NCBI GenBank assembly: GCA_029747015.1
Contig: JAKOGI010000008.1
Location: forward strand, 124,001-188,000
DNA length: 64,000 nt
Direction: 5' to 3'
DNA from: Carnegiea gigantea
Lineage: Eukaryota > Streptophyta > Magnoliopsida > Caryophyllales > Cactaceae
The notes beneath the pieces are model-generated. The model saw nothing but the letters and a program-made list of their open reading frames with translations. It did not search any database and was not told the origin of the DNA. Numbering within the stretch: the stretch's first letter is position 1; each line of letters begins with the position of its first letter. The position numbers and the translations under genes are program-made. Shown one piece after another: positions 10,101 to 25,100 of this stretch.

Positions 10101-13100
10101 TTAAGTATTTGGCTCGATCATTCAACAAAAATGGGATGTTCACGAAGACATTAACCAGTGTATAAAAATGGGTCGGCAAAAATGGAAGTGGGTTGCGGGT
10201 GTGCTATGTGATAGGAGGATGCCGATAGGACTAAAAGACAAAGTTTATTGTATGGTAGCAGAGATGAGGATGATTAGATGAATATAAGGTTATATGGGAA
10301 TAGATTGAATTAGAAATGGAATAATCAGACACTTAGTTAAAGTGGCTCCCATCGAAGATAAGATGAGACAAACAAGGTTCAGATGGTTTGGACATGTGAA
10401 AAAAGTGTGGATGTTCCAGTGAGGAGGTGAGAGACGATTAACATCCCCGAAGGTAGAAGAGGTAGAGGACGACCAAAGAAGAGTTTGGATAAGGTGATTA
10501 GAAAGGATTGGAAAGTTGTAGGGCTGACGGAGGACGTGATCAGGATAGGAGACTATGACGGGATAATATTAGAGTCTTAGATTTTGGGGAGTTAGCCTCG
10601 TAGTTGTCATTCGGTGTGTTCAGTTTGTATACAGGTATTACATGCACTTGGGAAGAGACATTCGATGCTTACCTCTGTTTGTTAGGGTATAGTACATTCC
10701 TTTGTTATATTGTAATTATGTTTACATAGTTTTTATCACCTAGTTTATCAGTATTCAGTAGTTTATTTTCTACTACTTATCCTTAGTTTTATCCTTTTTT
10801 CATAAAAATGTCTTCGCAAATCCTTCTTCTATACAATACTTTTCACAAATTCTTGTTTTGTGAGTCTTCTGGAATCAGCTTCTATGCGGGTAGGAATGTC
10901 GGTAAAGGTAAAGCTGCTTGCATTTGGATCTATCTAGACTCCGCGAAAGCGGAACCCACACTGGGAGATGCTGTTGTTGTTGTTGGCTTTGCAGTTGAAG
11001 TTGAAGGGACATGTTTTTGGAGGGTAAGTTATATAGGCCCCCAGTTATGACGTAGCACTACGCCTGACGAAGGCTTAACCTACAAACTTGCTAGATTTAT
11101 GGCGGTTCTTGTTGCCTATCATCAAATTATCCTAAATAACGGAATTTTTTGGTTCATGGAATTTGAACTTGTGAGGCCAAAGCTAACACCTATAAGAAGC
11201 ATTTAGTTTATTGTTAAGAGTCATTAGTTCAAAAAAAGCATGCCTAGAGATGCAGTAGGTGAGAGGCGAGGCCACCAACGCTTTAGAGTAGATGAGGCAA
11301 GTGAATTGTAAAGCGGGCTTAAGCGTGAGCCTTGGATGCACGTCGCTCGAGGCAAAGGAGTTCTTTTTTTGCACATCACGGCCTTTCGTGGATAAGGAGA
11401 GAGATTTGTCAAGTTAGCCATCATAATGTCAAGATCAGCCTAGATTAGGACTTACCCAAGTTATGAATGTTGAATTTGAGCAGATGCCTCAGAGAATTAC
11501 AGTCAATTTGGTCGAATTATGCTTTAATTTGCAAATCTTAATTCGCAAACCCTAGATTTGAAAATTAGGGAGTAATTGATTGAGTTAGATGTTAGATGGT
11601 TAAAGCATTTACTTAGCATAAGACGGTGACTTTATCACAGTTCTTTGCCTTTTGATTCCACTACAAAAAAAAAGTCTATATGACGACGGAATCAGCGACG
11701 GAAAAGGGTAGAATAGCGACTGATTTTTTATTTCAGCGACGGAATTGGCGAGAAAAACGGGTTATCGGTTTTTCACTCATTGTTAAGTACTTGGCGACGG
11801 AATTTTATAATTCCGTCGCGATTAGTGACGAACCCAACGACAACCTAAGCTTTGGCAGGAGATAAAAAGGCGAGAAGTTAGCGACGGAATTTACTATTTG
11901 TTGCCATTAGCGATGGAAATAGCGACGACATTTCCGTCGCTAATGGCGACGTATACCCATTGCACACTTTTGAGTAAAAAAAATAAAATAAAACTCTGTT
12001 TCCATACCAATCCGTCGCTATATTTGTAATTCTTTTTAGTAAAATGCTTGTTTTAGTCGTATTCCTTAGTACATATATTTAAATTCCTTAAAGAAATTTA
12101 CAAAGTGTATTCACTCCATTTGATATAATGGTTTCGAATATGGCTTCATTCGAAGCGTTATTGAGAATTTCTAAACCACAAATACGTGAAATATCACATA
12201 CAAAGCAAAATTGTTTCCAATTACACTTATCAACAAATTCAACACTAAAAATCAACCGTTTTCAATTCACAAATCACAAATCCCAAATAAATCACAAGTT
12301 GCTAGTTTTCAAGTGAAATTAAGTAAGAAAAAGAAGGAGAAGCAAGCATCAGGAGGTGAGGGGAATTAAGTAAGCACCAGGAGGAGGGAGAAGCAAGTAC
12401 TAAGCCGTGAGAAGCACCAAGAAGCAAGGAGAAGAACCACCAACTGGGGGAAAGCTGCAAGGTACTTAATAACCAATGTGAGGATCATCCTGTTGATCCT
12501 CATCCTCGTCGTCATCCTCATCACGTTGTGGATGATGAGCAAAGGGTGGCTAAGTTCCCAACCCATAAGCTTATTACATTTGAAAAAATGCTTGCAATCG
12601 TTATCGATGCTCATCATATGCTGGCTCGGTTCCTGGTTGGTTTGGGTAAGCATTTTGTTGGATTCTTCCCGTTGCTTACATCTCTCCATAAGCAACCGGT
12701 AACTTTCAGTTGATGAAGTTAGTTCACTCCCCAAGTTGGTTGTTACACTCCTTAAATCATTCAACTGTTGTTGCGATGGCATATAACTTGTACATGTTGA
12801 AAGCCATAGATGTGAAGTATGCATTAGTATAACAATTAAATAAACTTATTGTATAGCCATGTTGATTGAAACTTTAATATTAAAACTGTCCCTACTCGTT
12901 GAGTGGGATTGAAGTAACAGGATTCCTTAATGTTGACTGTCTTTTCGCCAATGTCATAAGTATGTCCTTTTTTGTTCACGTACGTTTTTACCGACAACTC
13001 ATTTGCTTTTGGAAGTATGTGGGATGGATCTTGAGAATTTCCATCCCCGGTTCCTTGAGAACTAATTGCATTGTGAAATTTTCGTTCAAAGTATTCATAC

Positions 13101-16100
13101 AATATCGCAATATTTGCAAAAATCATATATATTATACTTAATGAAATTAAAGCATACGAGTCCAGTTTGAACTACTAATAAAGATTGCAAATTGAGAATA
13201 TCTTACATATGTTGTGATTTGTTATCAACTCAAGGGTCATCTTCTTTGCCATGGAGTTTGTGAGTGCGGGTGAATAATTCAACAATCGTGGGATCCGTCC
13301 CAAGTTGTTTTCTCCACGTGTCAAATAAAATTATATGGAACACATGGCAAACTACATTCAAAGTACTTACAGTATTAAAATTAAAGTCGTAAGAAGCAAA
13401 GTTCGTTACTAGAAGCCTCCTATGTTCATGCATAGGGATCGAGCCACAAGTGTGGAGAGACGGACCACCACTTTCTGGGGTATCTAGTCAATTCTTTTGG
13501 GTTGTTTCACGCAGTTTCTTATACGTTTTGTTTGCCCAGTATTGTTGAGTCCCTCCCATTGATCATCGTCGGGCCAGATAGCCTGGTTTTCTGCGGACTG
13601 GTTTGAGTTAGGGTCACGGTGTACAGGGTTGCGAAATGGGATCTTTGGTGGAATGTTATAGGCAAATTGATTGTACATGGTTGTCTGATTCAGAATATAT
13701 GGGTGTGATGATAGAAAGACCCAAGAGGAACGACCCTAACTTGAGATGGGATTGGTCATGAAAGACTTGGTATATAAGCAACCATCTTTGCTTCTTACTG
13801 AAATGTGGTCTGAGGTACCCGGGGGAAGGTTGATCAACATGCATTGCAATGGGTAAAAGAGTCTCCATGAGTACATGACAATCATGACTTTTCATATTAT
13901 TAAACTTTGCATCATTAGGATCCACGATATTCCTTAAATAGGGGCAATATCCATTAGACATTTGAAGCTCATTTATCAATTCACACAACTCTCTTCGTTT
14001 ATCCATAAGAAGAACAAAGTTCGCTTTTGGTTTAACTGTCTTGCCACTAGGGCTTGGGTGCAAATGTGATTCTTCTCTATCACATATATCTGCAACATCC
14101 ATTCTTGATTTGACATTATCCTTTGCTTTTCCATGAAGATCTATAATAGTGTTAATGATGTTTTAGAAAAAGTTATTCTCTATGTGCATCACATCTAAAT
14201 TATGACAGAGCAATTGGTGTTTTCAATAAGACAACTCCTAGAATATACTCTTGTTCGTCCAGTAGTGCTCATTTTCCTTAAATCCTGGTATAATAAAGCC
14301 ATCGTTTGTAGTTCCATTGGGTAATCTTTCACTTCGGCATAAAGCTCATCTCCAAATATGCGGCGAGGACGATTCCGTATAACAATTTTGCCTTTTTTAA
14401 ATGATCTTTTAAACGCATGATTTCTTGGCAGAAAACACCGATGACAATCAAACCATGATAATTTACCTTCATTCTTCAGTCTCAAACTCTTTTGTTGTTT
14501 CATACGTACAGGATGTGCCAATTGCCTATATAACATTCCATATGTTTCAATTCCAACATCCCAGAACTCCTTCAAATCATCACTAAGAGGTTGTAAATAT
14601 ATATCTATTTTGTTCTTGGGACTTTTAGAGGCGAGGATTAAACAATTGAGGAGCATAAATGGTGTGGCATACATATTTCAGGGGGAATGTTATAAGGTTT
14701 AACTATCGCCGGTCAAATGGAATAAGATCTTGAAGACAACGTTTAAGGATTAAATCCATCAATATATAAGCCAATCCTCATATATGGGGATTCTGCAGCA
14801 AAATCAGGATACTTGTTATCGAAATGTTTCCATGGTGCTCCATTTGATGGATGACATAAAACACCATCCTCACGCCGATGTTTATAATGTTATCTCATGT
14901 TCTCTGCAGTACTTCTTGATGCATACAACATCTGAAGTCGAGGTTTTAATGGCAAGTAATGCATCATTCATGATGGAAATGAATTTTGATTCGTTTGGTG
15001 TGACATTTGCCTCTTCCATCTTGAACGCCACAAAACTTGCATGCATCCCGGTTTGTGTCCTCCTAAAATAATAGCGTGCAACATTTACGACAGCAGTAAA
15101 TGTGTACCATATCGTTGTCGAGGTCTTTAACAACATTTTTCGTCTGCCCATAGTTGTTTGACACGCGGTTGTTAGGTGAATACATCTCTTTCATTAATTG
15201 CACAATTTAATTGAAACAGTTTTGTAGCATATTATAATTAGATTTGATACTCGATATTCTCATAGCAATAGAGAGCTCACTATGGGTGGAACAACCATCA
15301 TATAAGGGTTGAGCAGTTTGAACTATATTACTAAACTATATTATAAAATGGTTCACGGCAAGTGCTTGACGACTCCTCTCTTAAATTTCGATTTGCCATT
15401 ATAGCATTACCAACCATGTATTTCATACGATCTACATAGGATTCATTATACTCATTATTAATATGACTTGAACGTCCAGTTTTGGGAATTTCGCTACTTG
15501 AATAACCAAAATCATATTGCTGAGGATCTACTTCTCTATGACTTATACAAAACCAATACCCTTTTACAAAACTCTTATACATAAGGTGCATCTTAACCTC
15601 ATCGGGTGTTAAGTACACCTTATTTCTGCATTTAGCACATGGACATATGTAGTTTCCCTCATTTTGAAACTGTCTGCCTACGTGCAAATTCATCAAATTA
15701 ATTTACTCCATTAAAAGATTGTTGCATATAATCAATACGATCAGGCAATAATATATTATACATTCGCCTATGATGTGGATGACCATTCATATTCTGCTCA
15801 AACAATAATAACCACATAAGTTATTGGATAAGAATTAATGTTAGTTTAAATAATAATAATTATCTAAATTACTCAATTATATATTAAATATGTTTTAATA
15901 CTCAAAGATAGCATTAATTAATTCACAAAAACATATACAATTACATCCATTTGTATATATGTAACATTAGAAACTTGCATTATATAAGCTATCTTAGATT
16001 CTTGTTAATTTCACAAAAATAATAATTTATCTAAACTTATAAATTAAACTTCTACATAATTCATGCAAACTATTTTCACAAAACTAATAATTGACAAACA

Positions 16101-19100
16101 TACTTATATAAAATGGAATAATTTTATACATTTGCTTATAAACTTCTACAAATATACTTATATGCTTACGAATTTCAGAAAACTAATAATTCATCTGAAG
16201 TTGAACATTTCATTCCATCAACATATCAAATTTTAACTTAAAATTACCAAACCTAAACTTAAATTACATTGGGCAAAATGTTGAAACAAATTAGAGCAAT
16301 AACTTCACACAAATATCATATTTCAACAAAATTCTGAACTAAAGCATTTCAATCCTCCAACATATAAAATTTTAACTTCAAATTACCAAACTTAAACTCT
16401 AAATTGCATGGAGCAAAATCTTGGAACAAATTAAAGCAATAATTTCAAACAAATACCACATTTCAACAAAAATATGAACTAACTATGAAATTCTGATAAT
16501 GTAATACAAAAATTTGTAGAAATTAAAACTAGTTAAAATGAGAAATTAGCTTAATTTCACTAAAAACAACCGGGAAGGGGCGGCTGTGAGCGGCAACCGG
16601 CGATGACGGCAGGCAGCTATTGACAGTGACGGGTGGCAGGCGGGGGTCGCGGAGGGGACGGTGAAGCTCTCACCTCTCTCGCTTCCTTTTTTTGTCGTTC
16701 GAGCAGAATGAAAATTAGAACTAGATCGGGTTCTTTTTAAGTTGGGCGGCAATGGACAGGTACTGGATATTTCGTCGCCACTTGTATTAAAATTTTTGTA
16801 AAAATTATATTGGCAATGGATATTCCGTTGCAAGGTATAATAAATAAAGATATTGAAAAAATTTTCGAAATAAATTGTAATTTAATTTTCTATGAAAACT
16901 GGCGGCAGAAGTCTTGTTCCGTCGCCAATTTGGTCACTTAGTTTGAATTGTGTCAAATACAATTTTTCGTCGCCAATTCGGTCACTCAATTTGAGTTGTT
17001 TCAAATACAATTTTTTCGCCGACATTTCCGTCGTTGAATTCCGTCATTATTTTGTGCTTTTTTAGTGGTGTTCTGACCATTGGCATATGGCATCCAAGTT
17101 CCGACAACCAAGTCTATGGCTTTCTCCTCTACATCCTCCTGGTCGCTTTCTTTTTTTCCTGAGTTCTTCTATTTTATGTCGTTCTTTCTCAATCTTTTTT
17201 CTCCTCCATCTATGTTTCAAGGTCTTTTTCTTTTGCACCAAATGCTGGTGGTGGGGCTGATTTATTGTTTAGGCTTACTTTTCTTTTTAAAACTTTAGTC
17301 TTCTTTTCCACCAACCATGGGTAAGCTAGCTACAAATGGGCAACACTAAAGTTTACATAATATATAATAATACAAAGGGGAAAGTAGTGCAGATTTGGGG
17401 TTGGAATCTTTTGTTTATTGGAAGTTTGTGTTGTATAATATTGTTCTTATCTTCTATAATATTGTATGCACCAAATACCAAAAAAAAAAAAACCTTCTAT
17501 AATATTGCCGATAGCATCACCTAATGTATTTGTTGAAAAGTATAGTTTGTGAATTATCTTCTAGCTATTTTAAAACAAAAGTGTGCTTATGTCTTGGGCT
17601 CCAGTACCCTTTGCGCCTTAGTATACCTCGTGCGTTTTTATTACTAATATTAAGATAATCGTATCGTGATTATATTAATTGTTCTTTTGAATGAAATATA
17701 ACGATTTCATTAATAAAACCCTAAACGACATTTACAATAAAAATCACGAATGAACAATTGTAGGGCTAAAACATAAATATGAAAATCAACTGTCAAATAA
17801 CGAATACAAATTTTACTCATGTTCGGCTTCAATATTATGACAATGTCTTAGATCATGCCAATTGAAGAGAACTCTCATGAAAAAGAGATTAATATTTCCA
17901 TCAAATGGTAAAATAAAGCTCTTACATATGAAAAATCAAACTTTATTTATAGAAAAATTAATAGTAAAGTAGTTTTATAGAAAAATTAATAGTAAAGTAG
18001 GGATTGATATAGAAATTAATTGAAACGGGACATAACATCGACAAAAAGTGTCAATGGCATGACTATAGTAACTATTGTAAAAAGCTAATCTTGGTTATCT
18101 ATCTTAGATGCTTATCTCCTTCTATGCTAGACTTAACAAGAAGTATCGTACCATATATTTTTGTACTTTAATATGACGTAAATTTATGTTTATGCAATGT
18201 ACGAACAATAAGATATTCTAGTTCTAAAGCTGGTATAAACACATTGTTTTCACTATTGCACTTTTACCCAAGTCAAGCTTTTGGTTCGTATAAAACTTTT
18301 GTAAACCATTTTCAATAACCAACAAACGGGCAAAATTTGATGAAATCTAAATATAATTTAGACACTAGGGATTTAAGTAGAGATTACAAGGTTCATTTCT
18401 TATTCAATACATGATTTTATCTTATGTTTCGAGTTGATGTGCCTAATTGTAGTGCTGAAAAGTACCTCAACAGCAACATTTATGGAAACTTCTCTTTGAG
18501 GAATTGCAAAACCAAGGGCTAGCAATTACCTTATATGAATTATGTGAAATTCAAGTTCGAAATCGTACTTGAATTTTTGTCTAAGTAAAGAGTGTTTGGA
18601 TAAATGATCTCGATCTCATTTTCGATTAGATGGTAGATTCTATGGCTTAATCTTATAGTAGTAGTTTAAAGAGCTAGCAAATTGCATTTCATAAGGACTC
18701 CATAAGTGAACCATTTTATTAAAAAACTGTTATATTTCTTATGAAAAGAAAGGCAGTGTATTATAGGATAACGATAATGGGAAATATCCTTTCCCTTTCT
18801 ATATCCATTATTCTTAGCCTTACCTCTCCGCATTAATATTAATGAAATGGGCCAACGCATTAGATCGTCAGGTGATAAATCGCCTCTTCTTGGAACAGTC
18901 TAATGTCTACTCCTTGGGCTTAGAGACTAACCTTTTACTGCCCGTTGTCCTTACTTAGGCTTGAAGATGAGAAGTGTTTGTTGTTGTAAGATTCATACTA
19001 TATACTGTATTAACTATGCCATGTTTTTTTAGGTATATAAGAATGCTATAACATCGTCTACTTAAAGAGCCTACATCATCGTCTTAAGCCCTGGATAAAG

Positions 19101-22100
19101 CCCGCCTCATTGTTCAATAACAAATCCGTAGTTTCTTCAGGATCCGTGGTGTGAGATAGGTGTACCACCACATGGCAAATGTCTGCTTTGATACCATCTT
19201 TATGCTCTACCTTCTATAGGTTGGTTGCTAGATAACTTAATGACCAATACTATAACATCTCAGCTTTAACCCAAAGACTTAGTCATTGATAACTTCCTAC
19301 GCTTACTTTGGCATTGAAAGTAGAAATGATTTTGTGGTAGTATGAATTATGTCATCTTTCTTTATTCTTCAAGTATTCTCCAACCATCCCATCCCATCCC
19401 ATTTTTTAAGGAATGGAGTGATTGCTCCAATGAAAGAAGCCTGACAACTAAAAACGCTTCGAGACTTTCTTACAAAATGGTATATCATAGAAAGATTTTT
19501 TAAAAAGGCAAGACGGTTGCGGCCAAGTTACCCAATTCAACTAGATTGATTTTGTATTCTCCAGGAAATACGTACCTTACCCCTTGGCCTTTTTATTTAA
19601 GATCACAAATTAGACATCTGGCTTAATGCCCAAAGCTATCTTGTAGTGCTTGTAGTTGTTGGGCTTTCTTTCCCGATTGTCATGAACTTTGGTCCAACTA
19701 AACAACATGGCCTAGTCGTCCATGCCTCACACTGTAGCTTACGAAAATTGAGCGCTTGCACGGTTTGCTTCAATAGACTCTTTCAATAAAGCGACCAAGT
19801 TGTGTTTAACTCATAGGAGAAAAGGAGGCATTAATAAGGATGAAACATGTGGAACAAGGGATGCAACACGAAAGGATTATGACCATATGAAGTATTGATT
19901 TCTCTATGAAACAAACCACGTGAAAATTTAATGCTATGCTGATTGTTTTGCTCAATTGGTTGATTTGACAAAGTAGTCTCTTGGTAGGTCTAACTTCTAG
20001 GGGATTCGTGTTGAACAAAATCTACACAAAAAGTGCCCTTAATTAGATCAACTTCCCCTCTATCAATTTTGCTACTCAAAAGGCCTAGCCATATGTCAAA
20101 AGATGTATAGCTTCATAACATCTTTTTTTATTATTTTTTTTTTGAAAAAGGGTAGGTACAACATTAGAATATTAGGGGACCCTTTTCTTAAGGCATCTGC
20201 TCATGTTGTCATATACTAAACTATAGTGAGTAGATGACCGCACTATACAGAGTAGGAGAAAACCAGACTTAGCTAACCAATTTGCTGCCATATTACCTTC
20301 ATGGTAGATATGTTGCGTTCGAATAAGAGAAGCCTGATAAAGAAAACACTTGTTGTCTTGGACCATACTAGAAATTTGCCAAGGTGCAGGAGTTTCAGAC
20401 CGGAATTAGTTTCACAACCGAACTGTTTGTATAAGGATTGTCGCCTTCAATAATCAAATATTTTTATCCATATATATTTTTATCCATATTGAATGGCCAT
20501 GTGGACTCTAGTCCTCATAACTATTGCCTTTACATAGGTTGATGCCCCTACTGTAATAGGAACCTACATGTGAAGTCTCGAATAATAAATCTCGATGTTG
20601 CTCCTTCTATATTCTTGGTGTAGGATGAATTAGGACTAGCCTGGTTTGCGGAAATCACCGTCGGGAGTAGCCACATCAATCTGAATGCTAGGTGGCTACT
20701 AGAGTCGCCTTGAGGACGTGAAATCCACTAGATGGTTGGGCAGCCGTGAGAGGGGAGGAAAGGAGAGTGAGATTTTTGTGTGCTCTTGTCTGTAGTTGAC
20801 CTGTAAACCTCCTTATATAGGTTGGGGTCAACTAGATTTGCCGCCTTAAGTGGCTTTAGTGGCCGTCGGGCCTACACTTATTAGGGCCAACCAACAGCTC
20901 TTATTCAGCCACATACGCCGCGAAACACATGCTTTCCATGAATCATAACTCTTCACGGTTCTTGCCAAGAATAGGACGTGCGATCAAAAATAACCAGTAG
21001 TGTTATATTAAGTTACCATCTAACAAACATAACACTTTCACAAAATACGATACTTCAAATCATCCCAAACATCACCAGTGACATCTGTAATCCCTTATGC
21101 CATGATAGATCATATGATTATATACTCAATATAACCGCCTGAGCGAATCTAGTGATGATGGATAGTTTTTTCTTGAACGCTCATGATATTACATTTTAGC
21201 TTAATTGTTTTCCTAACATGTTCTCATTGAACTGTATATATCGTGGCCCTTGAGAAACACATTAAAGTAGTAACATCAAGCTTCGACTTTATACCATAGT
21301 TTTAAGTCAAATCGTCATCGTCCATAGGATAATACAGCGACAAGATATGCGAAGGTCTCATTCCGTGTACATGCTATCTTTTAAGCACGCACTGCATGAG
21401 ATGTGCGTCATGTCATAGCTCCCGCTTAGCTGGGCTCGTCACTCCATATGCCATGCGAATCGTCAGTCTAGATTTTTACCTAAAAATCTAACCTGAGCCA
21501 CTACATTAACATAGAAAATGCTAGTTTTGGCACTTAAGGTTCGGCCTTTAAGGCCTCAATATGAAATCATATCTCATGTTCGATTCCTATAGTCTCATCT
21601 TAGACACACTAAGGCGACTACATTCTATCTTATTCATACACATCCAGTATGAGTAATCAGTATTGTACACTTAGTTCAAATATGATTCAGTCTCATCCTA
21701 TCCGCTACTCAAATGTCAGGGCGATTGCCTATGTGACTAGGCCAATCAGAAGTCTGTTGCATTTCAACATGTCTTAACAAATAAATAATACAGCATTTAG
21801 AGAAAAGGAAATTAAATCTTTATTTCATAAATGCTCATTACAACAAAAACGTATCTGTCACATATAACAAGATTCATCCAAAAAACTGAACCCTACGAAA
21901 TCTTAGACTCAACGTACTAGGTTTGAAAGCATCTATAGGAATCGGCTTAGTAAATGGATCAGTAATCATCTTGTTAATGGATATATACTTGATGGCAAAT
22001 TTCTTTGTCTTTATGACATTTCGCAAGAAGTGATGACGCCTCTTGATGTGCTTGGTCTTCCGATAGAACTTCGGACCATTAGCGAACTGGATGACAGTTG

Positions 22101-25100
22101 TGTTGTCACATAGCATCTCAACAGGGCTATCAACTCTAGGAGTGAGATCCTAAAGGAAACTCCTAGGTTACACTGCCTCATGCATAGCTAGGCTAAATGC
22201 TACATACTCTGCCTCTACGGTCGATAGAACTATGCAGTCCTACTTCTTACTGCCCAATGATATGACTTCCTCACCCAGGGTGAAGATATAAGCGAGGTTG
22301 ACTAGAACTCATCTGGATCACCACTCCCATGGGCATCTGAGTATCTTTTCAACTTAAGATCCTCGTCGTAATAGCATAGGACCAAGTCTGTTGTACTACG
22401 AAGGTAGCGTATGATTCTTTTTGATTGGGGTGGATACTGACCAGTTCGATAAGGAAGTGACACGTGGCACCGCCCCAGTCAACATGGAGCCTTAATTGAC
22501 TGCATGCTTCTAGAAAAAAGGCTGAGGGGGATATAATGGTAATTTGACCTCTTAATAGGGAAATTACCCCCTACCCTTGAGGGCCAACCCGAAGGCTATA
22601 AATACCTTAACTTTCCCCATTTGTGGGGACTTTTGGGGACTCACCCATTTTACTTTTCACTTAGGATAAACTCTCTCTCTTTCCCTCCCTTCTCTACTCT
22701 TTGCTATCAAAACTTGCTTCTCAAATTCTTCGTGAGACTGCCTTGAGCGTTGGAGGAGACTTCCTTGTTGAGGTCGACATTCTTGAAGGTCATTGAAGGA
22801 AGATACGTCAGCGCATTCAATCGATTGGCACATCAGCCACGTTTGAGGCCGGACGTCACCACCCCTCAAGTAAGTTTCACTCCGAAATAGATTAGCGCCG
22901 TCTGTGGGGACGCATCGGCAAGATGGTTGACACTCGATCGAAAGCATCGAAGTAGCAATACAAGGGGAAGCGTGTGGCATCAGAAGACTACCCTGGGGGG
23001 CATGATGCCTCCCCAGCACAAAGCACGGGAGAAAATTTGGTGGATCGTCTTTTTGCTCCGCAGTTTGTCACTACGGAGCAATTAGGGTGGCGCTAAAACA
23101 AGTCCAAGAGGCAGTGATCATTGAGAAGATAAAGGCAACGGAGCGCCAGCTCGAGCCGATCCGGGGATTCGAATATGAGCCAACGCCAGGATATGCCACC
23201 TCGTATCAGCAAGCTCGGGGCCAACATCCCCAAAGGGATGTAAACGCCTTGCTAGGCGGAGATGCCAGGAGAATTATCGAAGCTAAACAGGCCATGCGAA
23301 AAGCTCAAAATAGCGTCGCTCCCTCCCATTCCGTCACAACTCCCTATGTATTCAAGGGTCAGGGAGCCGAGGGATATGAGCAACAAGAGGAGTGCTCTCG
23401 CCTTCGTTTCTCGGAAGCAGGAGGCTCCGAAGAAACGATTCTGTTGCTGCTTAAACCCGTGGGAAGGACCCTGACAAGAACTCGGGTACCCCGAAGCACC
23501 CATCCCTCCTCCGAACGGCAAGTGCCAAGACGGGAATAAAGGCAATGGGTATTATCCATGGACCATGGATCGCCTTCGATCATGGAGTTAGGCCAGTTGG
23601 GGCCATGGCTTTGAATTGGGGGCTCTTTAGAGAAAGGGTGCTTGCCTCTTTCTCAGCACCCTTTAGTAGGGAAATTATGGAGGCGTCACGCCCCAAAAGG
23701 GATAGAATGCCAACAATCGATCCCTTCGATGGGACCACCGACCCTGACGAACATCTTGATCTCTATAAGATACATATGTATGCTCAGGATGTCGACGATG
23801 CAACCTACTGTCGCTACTTCCTGGCCACGTTGAAAGGAATCGCACAAAAATGGTTTAGTGGACTCCCCGATGGGAGCATTACTTCATTTCACCAGCTGTC
23901 CGAGCTGTTCCGTGCTCACTTTGTAGCAAAAAAGAGAGAGCAGAAGACTAGCATTTATCTTGCTAAGATTCAACGAGCTAGAGGAGAAGACTTGAAGGAC
24001 TACCTGATGAGGTTCAACTGTGAAACTGTTATAATCCCAGACTTACAGGATGGGGTGGAGTATACGGCTTTTCTCAACGAGCTGCTCCTCGGAAGGTTCA
24101 AGTTCTCCCTGGCCAAGAGCAAGGTGGCGACATTGGCCGAAGCTCTGAGGAGGGCCCATGACTTCATACAGACTACAGAGATATGCGTTGGAGATGATTT
24201 TATACGACCTGACAATCGAAAAAGGGGAAGGGAGGATAAGGGTCCCGCGGTAGACAAGCGTACTAAGAAAGATGACCAGAGAATCGGGCGTTTCCACACG
24301 ACGCCCCGTAATATTCTCGTGGAGATTGAGGGCAGCCTTATGCTAAGGCGCCTAAAGCCTATTGATACCCCAGCGAAATTTAGAAATAAGAATAAGTATT
24401 GCGTGTACCATGAGGATCATGGGCATACAACTGCCGAGTGTCGTGAACTCACAAAAGCCCTCCGTAAGCTAGCCGATCGGGGATTGCTCAACTGCTTCCT
24501 GAAAAAAGGAGGAGGTGGGGATCAGAATCAACACAAACCGCAGGGAAAGAAGGACAATGATGTTAATCGCAACACGTAGATCATTGCCACCATCATTGGA
24601 GGGATCGACAACAAGATTTGAGCGCGGGATACCGAAAAGATCAGATCCGGAAGCTCGATGCCATGGCCGTCAAGGAATTGAAACCACTTGTGGGACCAAC
24701 CATGACCTTGGGTCTAGAGGACATGCGTCCCTTGCAAACCTAGCACAACAATGCTTTGGTAATACAACTCAAGGTAGCGACAGCCATAGTTCGCCGAATA
24801 CTTGTAGGCGTCGGATGTTCAGTTGATGTCATCACTCTAGAGTGTTTGAAGAAGTGGCAGTATAGTGAGAAAGACTTGGAGGCAGTTGAGGCCCCTGTTG
24901 TAGGGTTCGGGGAACAATCGACATATCCCCTTGGAACTAAAAGACTGCCTGTCCGGGTGGGCGATAAAGATAACCCATGTACCGTCGAAGCAAACTTTCT
25001 AGTGGTGGATATCCCCATAGCATATAATGTCATCTAGGTAGACCAACCCTAAATGCTGTCAATGCCGTGGTGACACCTTACCTCCTGCTCGTACAGTTTG

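Larger units (their letters stand above)
11659..17067 (-). mobile_element. CACTA (En/Spm) DNA transposon, 5.4 kb
   Basis: The left end starts CACTACAAAAAAAAA at 11659; the right end, read inward on the minus strand, starts CACTAAAAAAGCACAAAA at 17067. Both subterminal regions (11680-12020 and 16740-17060) are full of GACGGAA / TTCCGTCGC motifs, the transposase-binding repeats typical of CACTA. Inside, on the minus strand, lie a TNP2-type transposase and a second, TNP1-like/transposase_24-type region. The bases next to the ends (TTC and GTG) do not form the usual 3-bp duplication. Coding parts are broken, so the element is likely immobile by itself. It sits in intron 1. Confidence 0.9.
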
